The notes below the pieces were generated by a model. It was given only the letters and a program-made list of their open reading frames with translations. It ran no database searches and was not told the DNA's origin. From NCBI GenBank assembly GCA_963971305.1, contig OZ020309.1, forward strand, positions 18,345,001-18,409,000: a DNA stretch of 64,000 nucleotides, given 5' to 3'. Numbering within the stretch: the first letter of the stretch is position 1; each line of letters opens with the position of its first letter. The stretch is from Arcuatula senhousia (lineage: Eukaryota > Mollusca > Bivalvia > Mytilida > Mytilidae). A program made the translations under genes and the position numbers. Below are positions 53,512 to 64,000 of the stretch, one piece after another.

Positions 53512-54022
53512 CTGGTGGTGAAGTAATGACTCGGGCTACTATCATATAAAAGTTCGTGCTTCAATCCTTGTCTAAATGTCATAAACATGTACCAATTCTC
53601 CATCTCTTTCCAAATAGACACCATTTGCTAGGATAGTCTCAACGAATGTCCCTATTGTATTGAGAGAGCAATACCCCATACACGTTAGGTCGATAAGGGA
53701 CCGACCATTAAACTTGAAGGGGGGGGGGGGGGGGGCTTGGTTTTTTCCTTAAAAAAATTCTGAAAATTATTTTTGATGAAAAAAATATTTTGGCAACTGA
53801 GAGGAAGAAAAAAAATATTCTGAAGAAGGAAAATAATGCTGATAATGAAAAAAAGATTCTGTCGCGACGCCTTCGAAAAATAAATATTTTGTCCGCGCTC
53901 TGCACGAAAAAAACTTTTCTGATCAAAACAAAAAAAACAACCCCCCTTCAAGTTATATGGTCCGTCCCTAAGAGTAGACTCAACGGGAGCCGCTACAAAA
54001 ACTGCAAGCTGGAGAGGGAGTA
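53512..54022 (+). mobile_element. SINE split by a MITE
   Basis: The head 'cctggtggtgaagtaatgac' and body 'gacaccatttgctaggatag', 'gagagcaataccccatacac' run to 53696. The SINE resumes at 53969 with 'gagtagactcaacgggagcc' and 'gctggagagggag'. The intact SINE at 12335-12689 has these parts contiguous (gataagagtaggctcaatgg). Confidence 0.75.
53697..53968. mobile_element. Harbinger-like MITE inside the SINE
   Basis: TAA duplication at 53694-53696 and 53969-53971. TIRs: GGGACCGACCATTAAACTTG on the left against the right-end complement GGGACGGACCATATAACTTG. They are followed inside by a 17-G run on the left and a C-run on the right. 272 bp. The 3-bp TAA duplication and GGG ends fit PIF/Harbinger. 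Open frames across it (53685-54023) are low-complexity K/F-rich artefacts. Confidence 0.85.
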
Positions 54023-54159
54023 ATAAATGTAAATCAAATTACCGTTGGTACTATGCACTTGAAAGTCACATTTGAACGAACGCAGGCGTGTATGTGTGTT
54101 GTGGTTTTACACTTTTCGACCCCCAAAATGCATTTACCATAGAAAATATAAATATATAT

Positions 54160-54275
54160 GCCGGGCACACGCCATCCCGTTTGACAGGAAAATTTGGTTA
54201 GGATCTGTATGTAACAAGAGGGCACAGAAGATTGGGGGCCAGGCCTTCCCGTTTGAAAATTTTTAAATCCGCAAG
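54160..54275 (-). repeat. E5 copy
   Basis: 'ccgggcacacgccatcccgt', 'ttgacaggaaaatttggtta', 'cccgtttgaaaatttttaaa', 'tccgc'; follows the copy at 46632-46786. Confidence 0.55.
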
Positions 54276-54484
54276 AGCAGAGTTATATTTATATAATTGA
54301 GTCTTGGCCTACCAAAATAATAAAAAAAAAACATGCTTTATCTTTAAAAGCCATTCGGAATGTTAAGAAGTTAAGCAGAATTAAGACATCATGTGCTAGT
54401 AGACAAATCTGGGATTGCTATCTCTCAGATAGGCACAGATGTTGGTTTGATATAGAGTATGGTAATGTCATCCTTTCCGGATTT

Positions 54485-54610
54485 TACCACCATTAACTTC
54501 GATCTTTGGCAACATGACGGGTGTGTTATAGCAAGTAGGAACTGCTTACTCTCCCAAAGCACCTGAGTTCGCTCTCGTTTCAACTTGAGTTCATGTTGCT
54601 GTATGCGGTT
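54485..54610 (-). repeat. E1 copy, reversed
   Basis: 'caacatgacgggtgtgttat', 'agcaagtaggaactgcttac', 'tctcccaaagcacctgagtt', 'cgctctcgtttcaacttgag' is the complement of the E1 3' half. Confidence 0.6.
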
Positions 54611-56597
54611 TTGTTGTTATGTGTGTTTTTTTCGCGATTTTTTGTTGTTGTTGTGTGGTTGTTTCGATGTGATGATATTTTTGTATACCGATTTTGACTT
54701 TTCGGTATAATGATGTTTGATTACTTGCTTTACGAAAATAAACAAGAAAAACTATGAGCAAGCCCACATAAAATACCCCCACTTTACCCCACTTTATATT
54801 TGACTCGATCTTCCCTACAAAATCAAAGTTCATTTATGTCTCTGATTGATCCGACTGTGACGAAAATACATCATGCCCAGCTACATATGGTGTACTTCCT
54901 TCACGTAAAGCTCCATCAAAATCCATTAAGCGGTTTAGAAGGAGTTGCAGTTTGCGGTAAGGTTGGGTTGTTGGGATGGGTTGGTATAACAACAACACAC
55001 ACACTTTGTTGCATGAAGCAAAGAATTACAAAAAAGGCATAAGGATGTTTGAATCAGACAACAAAACCAGGAGACTTGGAAGAAAACAATACAAAAAAAA
55101 AATACAAAACACACAACTCGGTGAAATTTCTATAATCAGGTGATTTCCATGATCTCCAGGGCTAGGAGTTCCACTGTTCCTATATGTTGCATATAAATAT
55201 TGACGAATGTACAACTACAGCTTTTAAAATTGAATCCATATTCATGACATACATTCAAGCATTTCACCCCAATGTCTATTTTTTGGAACTATATTTATTA
55301 TTTCTGTTTTAATGATCATTTTAATTTTAATGATGAGTCTGAAAGGAAATTAAATGCTTATCAGGCATAGCAAATTAAACATAAATCAATAATAATTGCA
55401 AGAATTAACAAGTCGCATACATTTTACTCCTCTCAACATGTAGCACTTGTCGTTTTCAACTCAGCATAAGTTCATGTAGTCAGAATGCAGTTTATTGTGG
55501 TGTGTAGAACCATTTTGGATTTTTTTTTGCTTGTACATGTATCTTCTAATATTTTGTTTTAGTACAACAGCCAACAATCAAACCGTTCCCGCCTTTTTGT
55601 TTTCGTTTTTTTTTTTTTTTTTGGTTTTATTTTTTTTATATTTTTTTTTATTTTAATTATAATTTTCAAGGATGGTTCTACTCGTGATTTTTAATACAAG
55701 AAACACCACAACAATTCTATTAAATCAGAACGATCCCTGCTCTTTAATTTATAAATGTAGAACAAAACTAAAAGTGCACAACGTATTGTAACCACCCCTA
55801 GTAACATGAGTTCATGTAAAAATGGTTTTGGTAAATATTTGTGTTTCGAAATTATATATAATTTAAGTCACAAAAATAAAAAACCGATCCAAAACTTTAT
55901 CAAAATTTGTTCTTTTTTTTTTATTTGACAAATACTATCCATCAAAATGCCTTACCAAGACCAACTTTACGTGAATCTTGGTATAAATTTTGTTCATCTC
56001 TCGTGAACTCCTCCAGGTGATGCTTACCAGGCGTGGTCAAAACACGCTAAAAGCTTTGAAAATTAGATTGAAATTAAATGGGAAGAAAATATTTATGATA
56101 TTATGACAATTAATTGTCAAAGGTATTATTTTAATGATTTAATATTATTAATGGCTTACGGACAGCATTAAAGTGTTGCCTTTAAGAGCGATCACGTGAC
56201 TGTCTCATCCCCTTCGTGGATCGTAAAGATTACAATATACTTACATACATGTACTGTTAAAATAAATTCCTGCATCCTGAATCATTGAATATGAAAATCA
56301 TCATATAGACCTATTGTTTATGAAATGTTATAACAATATTTCAATTTGGAAATCAATCCAATATCAGGTTATTTATTCATATTTATCAGAAAGGGATTTA
56401 TTCATTGAAATCGGAATCTACTGAAATGTTTTTGTCTCAGTAAAAAGCACCATAGAGTGAGACAACAGAGGCGAAATATATAGTTTGACATTCGTTTACA
56501 AAATCAGTTTGAAACTGTTTTTTCGACAACATTTCAGGTTTGATTTTCTTCCAGTTATACATTTCACATTCTTATCTAATCTAGAAAAAAATAGACA
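54611..56597. other. Intergenic, upstream of the GPCR gene
   Basis: AT-rich with long T-runs at 55606-55650. The frame at 54800-55042 has no recognisable domain and contains phrases typical of repeats (ccatcaaaatccattaagcg). No promoter element could be fixed. Confidence 0.4.
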
Positions 56598-58706
56598 ATG
56601 GTGATTTCAGAACCAGAATATGAGATTTATACAAAATCTTGGCCGAATAGGATAGCTTCTTTCAGACATAGAATTGGTTCACAAATACAGATGAACGAAA
56701 CCGAAGAAACATGGGCCGAACTTGCGCCGATCAAACGTAACCATGGCATCCAATTTGTAAATATCAACAGCACGGAAACTGATTTCGGTGGACTTGGAGA
56801 ACACAATATCGAACCCGGACGATATTTTGCTGGAATTTTATTACTTATCATTTGCATAGTGTCAATCGTTGGGAATATTTCAATTTGGTTGATAGTTCTT
56901 AGATCACGAACATTTAGAACACGAAACAACTCGTTTTTGCTCGTTTTATCAGCTTTCGATTTACTCGTTTCTATAATAAACATGCCGATAACGATATTGA
57001 CATTGTTTGCAGGGAGATGGATATTTACCGAGGCCGCTTGCCGAGGATTAGGATTTTTGAACATGGTAACATTATGTGGGAGTGTTCTCTCTTTGTGTAA
57101 CATCAGTATGAACAGATATTTTATGGTGTGCAGATCAAATCAGTTTTATAAAGTTTACAGAAAAAAATATGTTGCTGTTTTCATAGGAAGTAGGTTTTAG
57201 AATTAAGATTTGTCTTTATAGATATAATGAAGGGATTGATAGTAAAATAATTATAGTATTACCGGTACATATTCTTCAACAATAAGAAGCAGTTCTAATA
57301 TTCAGTTTAGTTGTGATAGGAATTATTATCTATTGGGTTGTTTTTGCTTAATTGTAATTTGTTACTCTAATTTGTTCTAGAACATTAGATATTTCGAATG
57401 ACATTTCAGTATTTCTGTCTTTTTTAATGCAGGTAAATGACAAATGAAAGCATAAGCACATTTTTTAACTGCAATTACTAAAATGGTGACATATGTATCC
57501 AAATTATGTCTTACAACCATGTTGTGTTTTTTGTTACCACCGGACATAATCCCAATGGAAACAAAAATTTCAACAACAAAGTTCCAGACAAAAATTATGC
57601 TACATCTGACGCGCATTTCGTCTATTCAAGACTCGTCAGAGGCGCTCCACCCAAAATATTGAAAAAGCCAAGCACTTTAACCAAATAATGAATAGCATAT
57701 AATAATAAAACAAAAAATACCGAATGAGAAAACCAAATTATGACTAAGATCAACCTATAGATAGAGACTTTGAGCCATAGAACATTTTTTGAAAATGCCT
57801 ATACCAAGTCAGATCAATTGCGATCTTCCAATTTCTCCGGTGTGTTGTTTTGTCTTTTTTATCGGATATTTAAGACTGATCTCCCAAGTTCTGTAGTTTT
57901 GTAATAACCATGATAACCACCTCTTTATCAAAACCAACCACTATTATTTTTATTTTTTTTATTTTTCAGTTTCGATTGCGGCTACCATTGGAGTTTCCAT
58001 TCCCCCGTTGATTGGATGGTCCGAGTACACTTTTACTCCTGTACAGTACATTTGCTTCGCCGACTGGCCAAATTCGCTTTCCTACGCTCTTTTCATGATA
58101 TGTTGCTGTTTCGGCATTCCTCTTAATGTAATGATATTTTGCAATTTCAAAATATTCAAAACGGTACGAGCAAGCCGAAAACGAATTAATGATTCATACA
58201 CCGTTACACTTTCTAAAAGTGAAACCAGTTTTTCAAATGACACAAATACAAATGATAAAAATAGAATAAGACGTAGTTTTGATGGAATTCTTGGAAATGA
58301 CAAAGATTTAAGTAAGTTCCCAGATTCAAAGCAAAATCAAATTAACAGCATCAAAGACAATTGCACATCCGACAAAAAGTTAAACGGTTTGAACGGCAGT
58401 ACAACTACTGTACAAATATCAATCGTTTCAACAGAACCTAAGCCAATGAAGATAAAACCAGAGGAAATCCGACTAGCCACAGTTTTGGGAATTGTCGTTC
58501 TTGTGTTTTTCATCTCCTGGTCTCCATACTGTATCAGCATGATTCTGAGCATCGTTGCTCCAAATGATGTTCCGGGAGGGTTTCATCTAGCAACGCTTTT
58601 GATTGGATATGCAAATAGTTGTTGTAACCCAATCATTTACGGGCTTTTGAATAAGCGGTTTAAAGATGGTTTCAAAAGGTTGTATTGCTCTCTTTGTAAT
58701 AAATAG
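56598..58706 (+). CDS. Rhodopsin-class (class A) G protein-coupled receptor
   Basis: Two exons, 56598-57189 and 57970-58706, join in phase 1 (donor A|gtaggt, acceptor ttttcag|T) to give 442 aa. The ATG has a strong context (acaATGG) and an in-frame TAG two codons upstream. Seven helices are visible: TM1 with GN (N93), TM2 with D121, TM3 from C148 to NRY (172-174, in place of D/ERY), TM4 ending PPLIGWSEY, disulfide partner C226, TM5 about 234-258, a long third cytoplasmic loop of about 100 residues, TM6 with W381 and P383, TM7 with NPIIY (417-421), then a short tail with several cysteines. N-glycosylation sites NET and NST lie in the N-terminus. NRY and YANSCCNPIIYGLLNKRF recall melatonin-type receptors. 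The PPLxGWS segment recalls opsins, but position 7.43 is Tyr, not the retinal-binding Lys. Ligand unknown. Confidence 0.88.
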
Positions 58707-58717
58707 AAATATGATAA

Positions 58718-58731
58718 ATTAAAGCATTAAA
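58718..58731 (+). promoter_or_regulatory. Candidate poly(A) signals for the GPCR gene
   Basis: Two ATTAAA hexamers (58718-58723 and 58726-58731) just after the stop; an AATAAA at 58698-58703 also overlaps the last codons. Which one is used cannot be told. Confidence 0.35.
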
Positions 58732-58794
58732 ATGTATGTTTGTTATAATTGTGCACTTCAATGTATCTGTGTGCACTGCATGCCGGGTTTGGGT

Positions 58795-59020
58795 GCGAGA
58801 AAATAATGATTTGTAGAGTGTACGCGACACATCGCACATATATTTAGTAGGTGCTGCTCACCGTTTTGCAATCGGCCCAAGGTCTAAAAAATACATATAA
58901 TTCAAATCCAGTCCTAAACAAACAAAAGCTTTGTCAATGATTCCTGGCTTAGAACAGACACATTTATATGGCGGGGTTAAACTAGTTTTTTGGGCCAAAC
59001 TACCCCCCTATCAATAATCC
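58795..59020 (-). repeat. E2 copy
   Basis: 'agtgtacgcgacacatcgca', 'gctcaccgttttgcaatcgg', 'ttcctggcttagaacagaca', 'atggcggggttaaactagtt', 'ttttgggccaaactacccc'. Confidence 0.65.
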
Positions 59021-59290
59021 AAGACAAAGCACAAAAATAAGACATATAGATCAAATCGATTAATTTTCAATTCCAGTAGAGAGAACTTTAGACAAAAGAG
59101 AACAAAAAACAAAGCTAAGCTTGCTGAAAAGTGCCAAGTATCCTGAAAGCGAATCGAATCACTTTATGTAGCCCTTTATTGTATTATCACCAAGCAATAA
59201 ATAGATACAAATTACCTGACAGCAGACGATAGTGACTCGTTCCCCTTTTCCCCAGTGGCAGTATTGTATCACTGATTGGCCTTGGGTCAG

Positions 59291-59556
59291 TAATGGACTA
59301 TCCATTTATTACACTTAACTTGATTTTTTTGGAGAAAAATAAATATTCTGAAGCTGATTTGTGATGAAAAAAAAAAAGATTCAAACATCAGAAGTAAAGA
59401 AAAAAAACATATTCTGAAGAAGGATTTCTGCACATATACAATTGCATATGCTTATTATCAAAAACATTGTCGTGATGCCTTCAAAAAAATAACATTTTCT
59501 GACCGAATAAAAAAGCAACAACCCTCTTTTTCAAGTTAAATGGTCAATATCCCTTT
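59291..59556. mobile_element. Harbinger-like MITE, degenerate
   Basis: The right part 'aacaaccctctttttcaagt' + 'taaatggtc' and the interior 'tattctgaagaaggatttct', 'gtcgtgatgccttcaaaaaa' parallel the copy at 53697-53968. The left end (aatggactatccatttatta) is eroded. Confidence 0.5.
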
Positions 59557-59969
59557 GGGTAAAACCAAACAAAAACATCATAAATTCATAACCCTGACAT
59601 CAACTTCAGCATTCAAAGTCTGAGGAAAAAAGACATTTTCCGAGACAAGAATTAAGTCGGGTCTTCTGGACTTTAATGAACGTGTGGGATCTTCGAGTGC
59701 ACTTTTAAGACCATATAATTCTGATTAAAATTACCCCAAAAAATTAAAATGAAGAAAGATTTTTTTAAATCTTTTACCCTGAGATATCACTGTCTTGACT
59801 TGTGTATACACATGTTTTTATATTTAAAAGGGGATACATACCAACCTTTGCATCGTTTGTCTATATATGGTTTTTATGAGAGGTAATGTATCGCTATGAG
59901 CTAGTTGCAGTATAAGTATTGTTGTTTTTGTGTCTTGTGATTATTTTTTTTTTGTAATGTGTGCGCCAA

Positions 59970-60227
59970 AAATCAGGAAATGCCAAAAATCAGGAAATCA
60001 AAAGGCAGGATAGTGCTTTGAATTTCAAAAGACAGGGTGATGTTTTTGACTGAAAGATTTAAAGTGAGTAAAAAATGTTTTAATTTGACTGCAAGTGAGT
60101 GAAAAAATGAAAAAAAAGTGCATAAGCGCGCAAAAGATAATTTTGGATCTGATTTTTCCGAATATAAAAAAGCAGGATGAAAAGAAAATATTCATAGTCC
60201 CCCTCTAAAAATCAAATGGTCGCTCCC
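59970..60227. mobile_element. G-tract MITE, truncated
   Basis: The right end 'agtccccctctaaaaatcaa' + 'atggtcgctccc' matches the right end of 61398-61642, and the interior 'aggcaggatagtgctttgaa' matches its tgcctttttatt/actgtcctgcc segments in reverse. The left terminus is not recognisable. Confidence 0.5.
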
Positions 60228-60529
60228 TTTATTGCTTCTTTTGACATCTTCATCCCCTGTTTTTTTCGGGGATAAAACCTTTTATATGAAAGTTATTCAT
60301 TTTCAACTTCAATATAAGCAACCTGCATGATTTTTTTTCTTACGGGTGTTACATTTAAAAGCAACAACTCCCAATTGAGTGGTCATCCGACAAGTTTTTG
60401 GTTTTCAAACAAAGGTAAAAGCTATATGAATATGAGATCATGGGAATTCCACTACATGTACATGTATAATTGAATTTGCTGTTTTACTTAATTTTTAATT
60501 GAATATGAACAACCTGAACTCGCTTTTTA

Positions 60530-60768
60530 GGATACGACCATTCCTTGAAATGGTGTGAAAGGGGGGTGTTTTTTTTTTATTCTGGTCAGAACCTTTTGTT
60601 ATTTACATGCGCCAGGACATTTATTTCATTATTAGCATTTTGAATATAGAAGATATCCTTTTTTTTTAAATTTCTTTAACCTATAATGCAAAATATTTTT
60701 TTCTTTTCAAATTATTCTAAAGAAAAAAACAAGACTTTTTTTTTCAATTTTAAAGCATGGTCGGTCCC
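60530..60768. mobile_element. G-tract MITE
   Basis: Left 'GGATACGACCATTCCTTGAA' with a G-run; right 'TTTTAAAGCATGGTCGGTCC' + C. Imperfect TIRs of the same family as 53697-53968. About 240 bp. Confidence 0.6.
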
Positions 60769-61397
60769 AACGAGTTTTTGAAGAGTCGATTAGAACAGAC
60801 CGTTGGACGCCGGATATCAAGTGGGGCACATATACGTTCGACATTTAATGTACCCCGGACAACGTACATTTGCATGCATGCTAAAAAGTTTCAGTGTTTA
60901 AATGATTTTCTCTATTAACCCTTCGGGACCCCATTTTAGATGCAGATGTAGTTTAGAGAATTTGAATTAGAAGAGGGTGTGGACATGGTATGACAGTTTT
61001 TTAGTGAGTCCTAGATTTTGCAAGCCAAAGTATATTTTAATATTTATTTTTGCATGTACATTAATCAACTATCATGTAACTTTTTCAAAATGCAATCATT
61101 CTGCATGATTTTAATCACTTTCGATAACAAATTTTACTGATTTTTAGTGATTGAAAGAAAATTATATCAACATGTCTTTATAGCCATAGGGAAATTTGAT
61201 AGGCACTTGAGAATTCACAAATGAGGTTCAACACAGGGATATCTCCGCATGATGGACGAAGCTAAATTTAGTTGCAAATGTAAATTTATTAATTTTGATA
61301 TTAAAAAGATTTGAACAATAACTGTATATTAACTTTCATTGTTCAGGTACAGGTGATTTAAATTAAACTTTCATTGTTATTAAAAAAAATCTATTTA

Positions 61398-61642
61398 GGG
61401 ATCAATAAACCATTAGATTTTTATGAGGGGGGGGGGGGGGGCTATGGATATTTTCTTCGTCCTGCCTTTTTATTTCGGGAAAACTCGAGCCTGGGTTAAG
61501 CCAAAAATACCATCCTGCCTTTTTTTTACTCAAAGCACTGTCCTGCCTTTTTATCAAAATGTTTATTTCTGTATTTTTGCCATCTTGCCTTTTTATTTCA
61601 AATTTCACCATTGCCCCCCCTAAAAATCAATTGGTCGCTCCC
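61398..61642. mobile_element. G-tract MITE
   Basis: Left GGGATCAATAAACCATTAGA then TTTTTATGA and a 15-G run; right C8 then TAAAAATCAATTGGTCGCTC + CC. Flanking TTA (61395-61397) against TGA (61643-61645) fits a mutated 3-bp duplication. The interior repeats 'atcctgcctttttttt'-type words. Confidence 0.7.
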
Positions 61643-61679
61643 TGAGAATCACAGCAAATTTAAAAAGGATCCCCTTTTT

Positions 61680-63125
61680 AGCTCATCTGACCCGAAGGGT
61701 CATGTGAGCTATTGTCATCACTTGACGTCCGTCGTCCGTCCGTCGTCCGTCGTCCGTAAACTTTTTAAAACGTTAACTCCTCTGACACCATAAGTCCAAT
61801 TGAAACCAAACTTGGTATGGTTGTTCATTAGCATTCGGTGCTTAGAACTGATGTGGGGATTTTTGATTCGACGTAAAACATGGCCGCCGTGGCTAAAAAT
61901 GGAACATAGGGGTAAAATGCAGTTTTTTGCAAATAACTCAAAAATGGCTACAGATATCAAAATTCTGGCTAAGTTAAAAGTGATCAGCATCTCAAGATCT
62001 ACCTACCCTGAAATTTTGAAGAAAATCCAACAACCCATGTAGGAGCTATTGCCCTTTTTGTGGATTTTTTGCAAATTTTGCACCTGTTTAGCTCAATATC
62101 TTGAAAACTATACAAGATATTTGAGAAATTTAAATTGTATATTGTTAAGCACATCAAGATCTACAAAATATGTAATAGGGTCAACGTTGTAGAACCTTTC
62201 CTTTTAGGAGTTATTGCCCTTAGAACGTCAAAATTGAGCATTTTAACAGCATTTACTCATTACATTGAAAACGTTAACTCCTCTGACACTTCAAGTCCAA
62301 TTGGAACCAAACTTGGTATAGTTGTTTATTAGCATTAGGTGTATATGTGGGGATTTTTGATTGGTCGTAAAACATGGCCGCTGTGGCTAAAAATAGAACA
62401 TAGGGGTAAATGGCATTTTTTTGCAAATAACTCAAAAACAGTGACATATTTTAAAATTTTGATTGGGAACAAAAGTGATCAGCACCTGAAGATCTACCAG
62501 CTCTGAAATTTTGAAGAAAATCCAACGATTCATGTAGGAGTTATTGCCCTTTTTGTGGATTTTTGGCAAATTTTGCACCTGTTAAGCTCAATATTTTGAA
62601 AACTATACAAGATATTTGAGAAATTTAAATTGCATATTGTTGAGCACATCAAGATCTACTAAATATGTAATAGGGTCAACGTTATAGGACCTTTCCTTTG
62701 AGGAGTTATTGCCCTTAGAACGTCAAAATTGAGCTTATAAAAAGCATTTCCTCATTACATTGAAAATGTTAACTCCTTTGACACTTAAAGTCAAATTGGA
62801 ACCAAGCTTGGTATTGTTGTTTATTAGCATTAGGTGTATAGAACTGATGTGGGGATTTTTGATTGGTTGTAAAACATGGCCGCTGTGGCTAAAAATAGAA
62901 CATTGGGTTAAACTGCATTTTTTTGCTAATAACTCAAAAAGGGTGACAGATTTTTGAATTTTAATTGAGATAAAAGTGATCAGCACCTTAAGATCCACCA
63001 TATTGTCAGATGGTCCCCTTATTAAACTTATAACCCTCTCAATGTCAAATAGTTTTTGCCTAATAGCCTTAACTTCAGGCACATATGTCAGGTGAGCGAT
63101 TCAGGCTCCTGGGAGCCTCTTGTTC
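61680..63125 (+). repeat. E3, longest copy, with 500-bp internal tandem duplication
   Basis: Begins 'tagctcatctgacccgaagg' and ends 'caggtgagcgattcaggctc' + 'ctgggagcctcttgtt'. A unit of about 500 bp starting near 'gttaactcctctgacac' occurs at 61772, 62273 and 62767, the last one shortened. Each unit includes 'aaaacatggccgctgtggct' and 'gttattgccctttttgtgga'. No long ORF. CGTCCGTCGTCC microsatellite at 61725-61757. Confidence 0.75.
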
Positions 63126-63889
63126 GTAAAATGAATCCAACCGCGGATCCAGACATTGACCAAAAATGATGTACTCGCCTTATTTCACAGTAAACTTCCT
63201 ATACCTGTGAAAAAAATGTTAAAAGATACGCACAGGTACAATCATTCAAAACATGGATGACATGCATACCAAACATGTACAACTTAACATATAATAAAAT
63301 ATGCCATCTAAAATGTTAAAAATAGATCACTTGTCATAATTAATATTCGATATGAATATGAAATAGTATACACATCATGTTTTGTAAGTATCTTATTTAC
63401 TTCAATTAATTAGCAAGCAAACACCGTCATGCATCCGCTATAAATCTCTACTTGATCCTTTAGAAAAAAAAAAACGTGTCGGATTTCTAAGGGTCGGTTT
63501 ATAAATTAAAACCATGTCATATTTGTATTTTCAATCACATGTACAAAATCCACGACATTAGGACGATTTCATTATTTTAAAAAAAGGATCATGTGAAACT
63601 AATCTTTTCATGATTTTATTAGATAGGGGTGGATCCAAAAGGGGTGGCATGGGGAATGGGTCCCAGTTTTGTCGGGATAAAAATTGCTGGATTAGTAGGA
63701 AATCATTGATGCATATATGATCAGAGATGCTCCGTTTTAGCCAATCAGTAGCCCTCGCGCCCCTTTTCAAAATTTCTGGTTAATGGGTTCATAAAAAACA
63801 AAACTGCGTCAAATGAAATGACTGGTCGATACTCTATATTCGTTGAACATCTTGAATTCCTGTATAAGTTCACTCAAGAAAACCATAAA
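63126..63889. other. Intergenic, no gene recognised
   Basis: AT-rich. Around 63625-63775, 'ggggtggatccaaaaggggt' has a loose echo at about 49038 (ggggtggatccaagatttta). No gene. Confidence 0.35.
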
Positions 63890-64000
63890 AAAACACCCAT
63901 TGACGGAAAATATCATATGCCCTTTCGGAACAGAAACAAAACCATTTTAAAAACTGAAAGTCCTAAACACGCGTAATCAAGTCATAACGAAAGTGAACTC
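63890..64000 (+). repeat. E1 copy cut by the window end
   Basis: 'catatgccctttcggaacag', 'ctgaaagtcctaaacacgcg', 'taatcaagtcataacgaaag', 'tgaactc' lead into the E1 'gtgaactcaggtgctccgga' segment, which lies beyond the window. Confidence 0.5.

Noticed and set aside
53685..54023. Overlapping K/F-rich frames on both strands
   Set aside because: Low-complexity translation of A/T- and G-rich Harbinger-like MITE sequence.
56598..58706. Opsin
   Set aside because: TM4/ECL2 looks opsin-like, but TM7 position 7.43 is Tyr instead of the retinal-binding Lys.

Overview
The window looks like nuclear DNA of a marine bivalve, most likely a mussel (Mytilus group). It is AT-rich, has small exons with GT-AG introns, an intronless Cys-loop receptor of the kind expanded in bivalves, secreted Cu/Zn superoxide dismutase paralogs, and very dense short transposable elements. 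The organism is inferred from gene content and repeat style; nothing was searched.

Six protein-coding genes could be assembled by joining exons whose splice sites and codon phases agree. From left to right they are: SOD-A (minus, 8627-14963, 5 exons, 188 aa) and SOD-B (plus, 21836-25722, 5 exons, 197 aa), two secreted Cu/Zn superoxide dismutases arranged head to head with the same intron phases; an intronless nicotinic acetylcholine receptor-like subunit (plus, 30659-31852, 397 aa); a small secreted protein with four LDL-receptor class A domains (plus, 37672-45357, 6 exons, 200 aa); an ortholog of BLOC-1 subunit 3 (minus, 47334-52056, 6 exons including a 20-nt microexon, 188 aa); and a rhodopsin-class GPCR (plus, 56598-58706, 2 exons, 442 aa). 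Apart from the two SODs the genes do not form an obvious pathway.

Most of the rest is repeat DNA. Five tandem arrays have periods of 44, about 47, 57 (28+29), 38 and 73 bp. At least two of them (47 and 73 bp) look like local expansions of different parts of one dispersed element, here called E1, which is also present as dispersed copies. Other dispersed families are labelled E2 to E7. There are many non-autonomous inverted-repeat elements with readable target-site duplications: TAA (Harbinger-like), TTAA (piggyBac/Kolobok-like), TA (mariner-like), 8 bp (hAT-like), 10 bp (Mutator-like) and a 3.6-kb element with 6-bp duplications and no ORF above about 60 codons. Several are nested inside one another, giving a relative insertion chronology. 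tRNA-derived SINEs occur in an intact, a split and a head-inverted form.

I did not find an operon-like or clearly new multi-gene system. The strongest leads are the mirrored SOD pair, the dispersed element that appears to seed satellites, the repeated decayed exon starts in the LDLa gene, the BLOC1S3 microexon and the large TIR element. All exon joins are predictions from splice signals, phase and homology, without transcript evidence.
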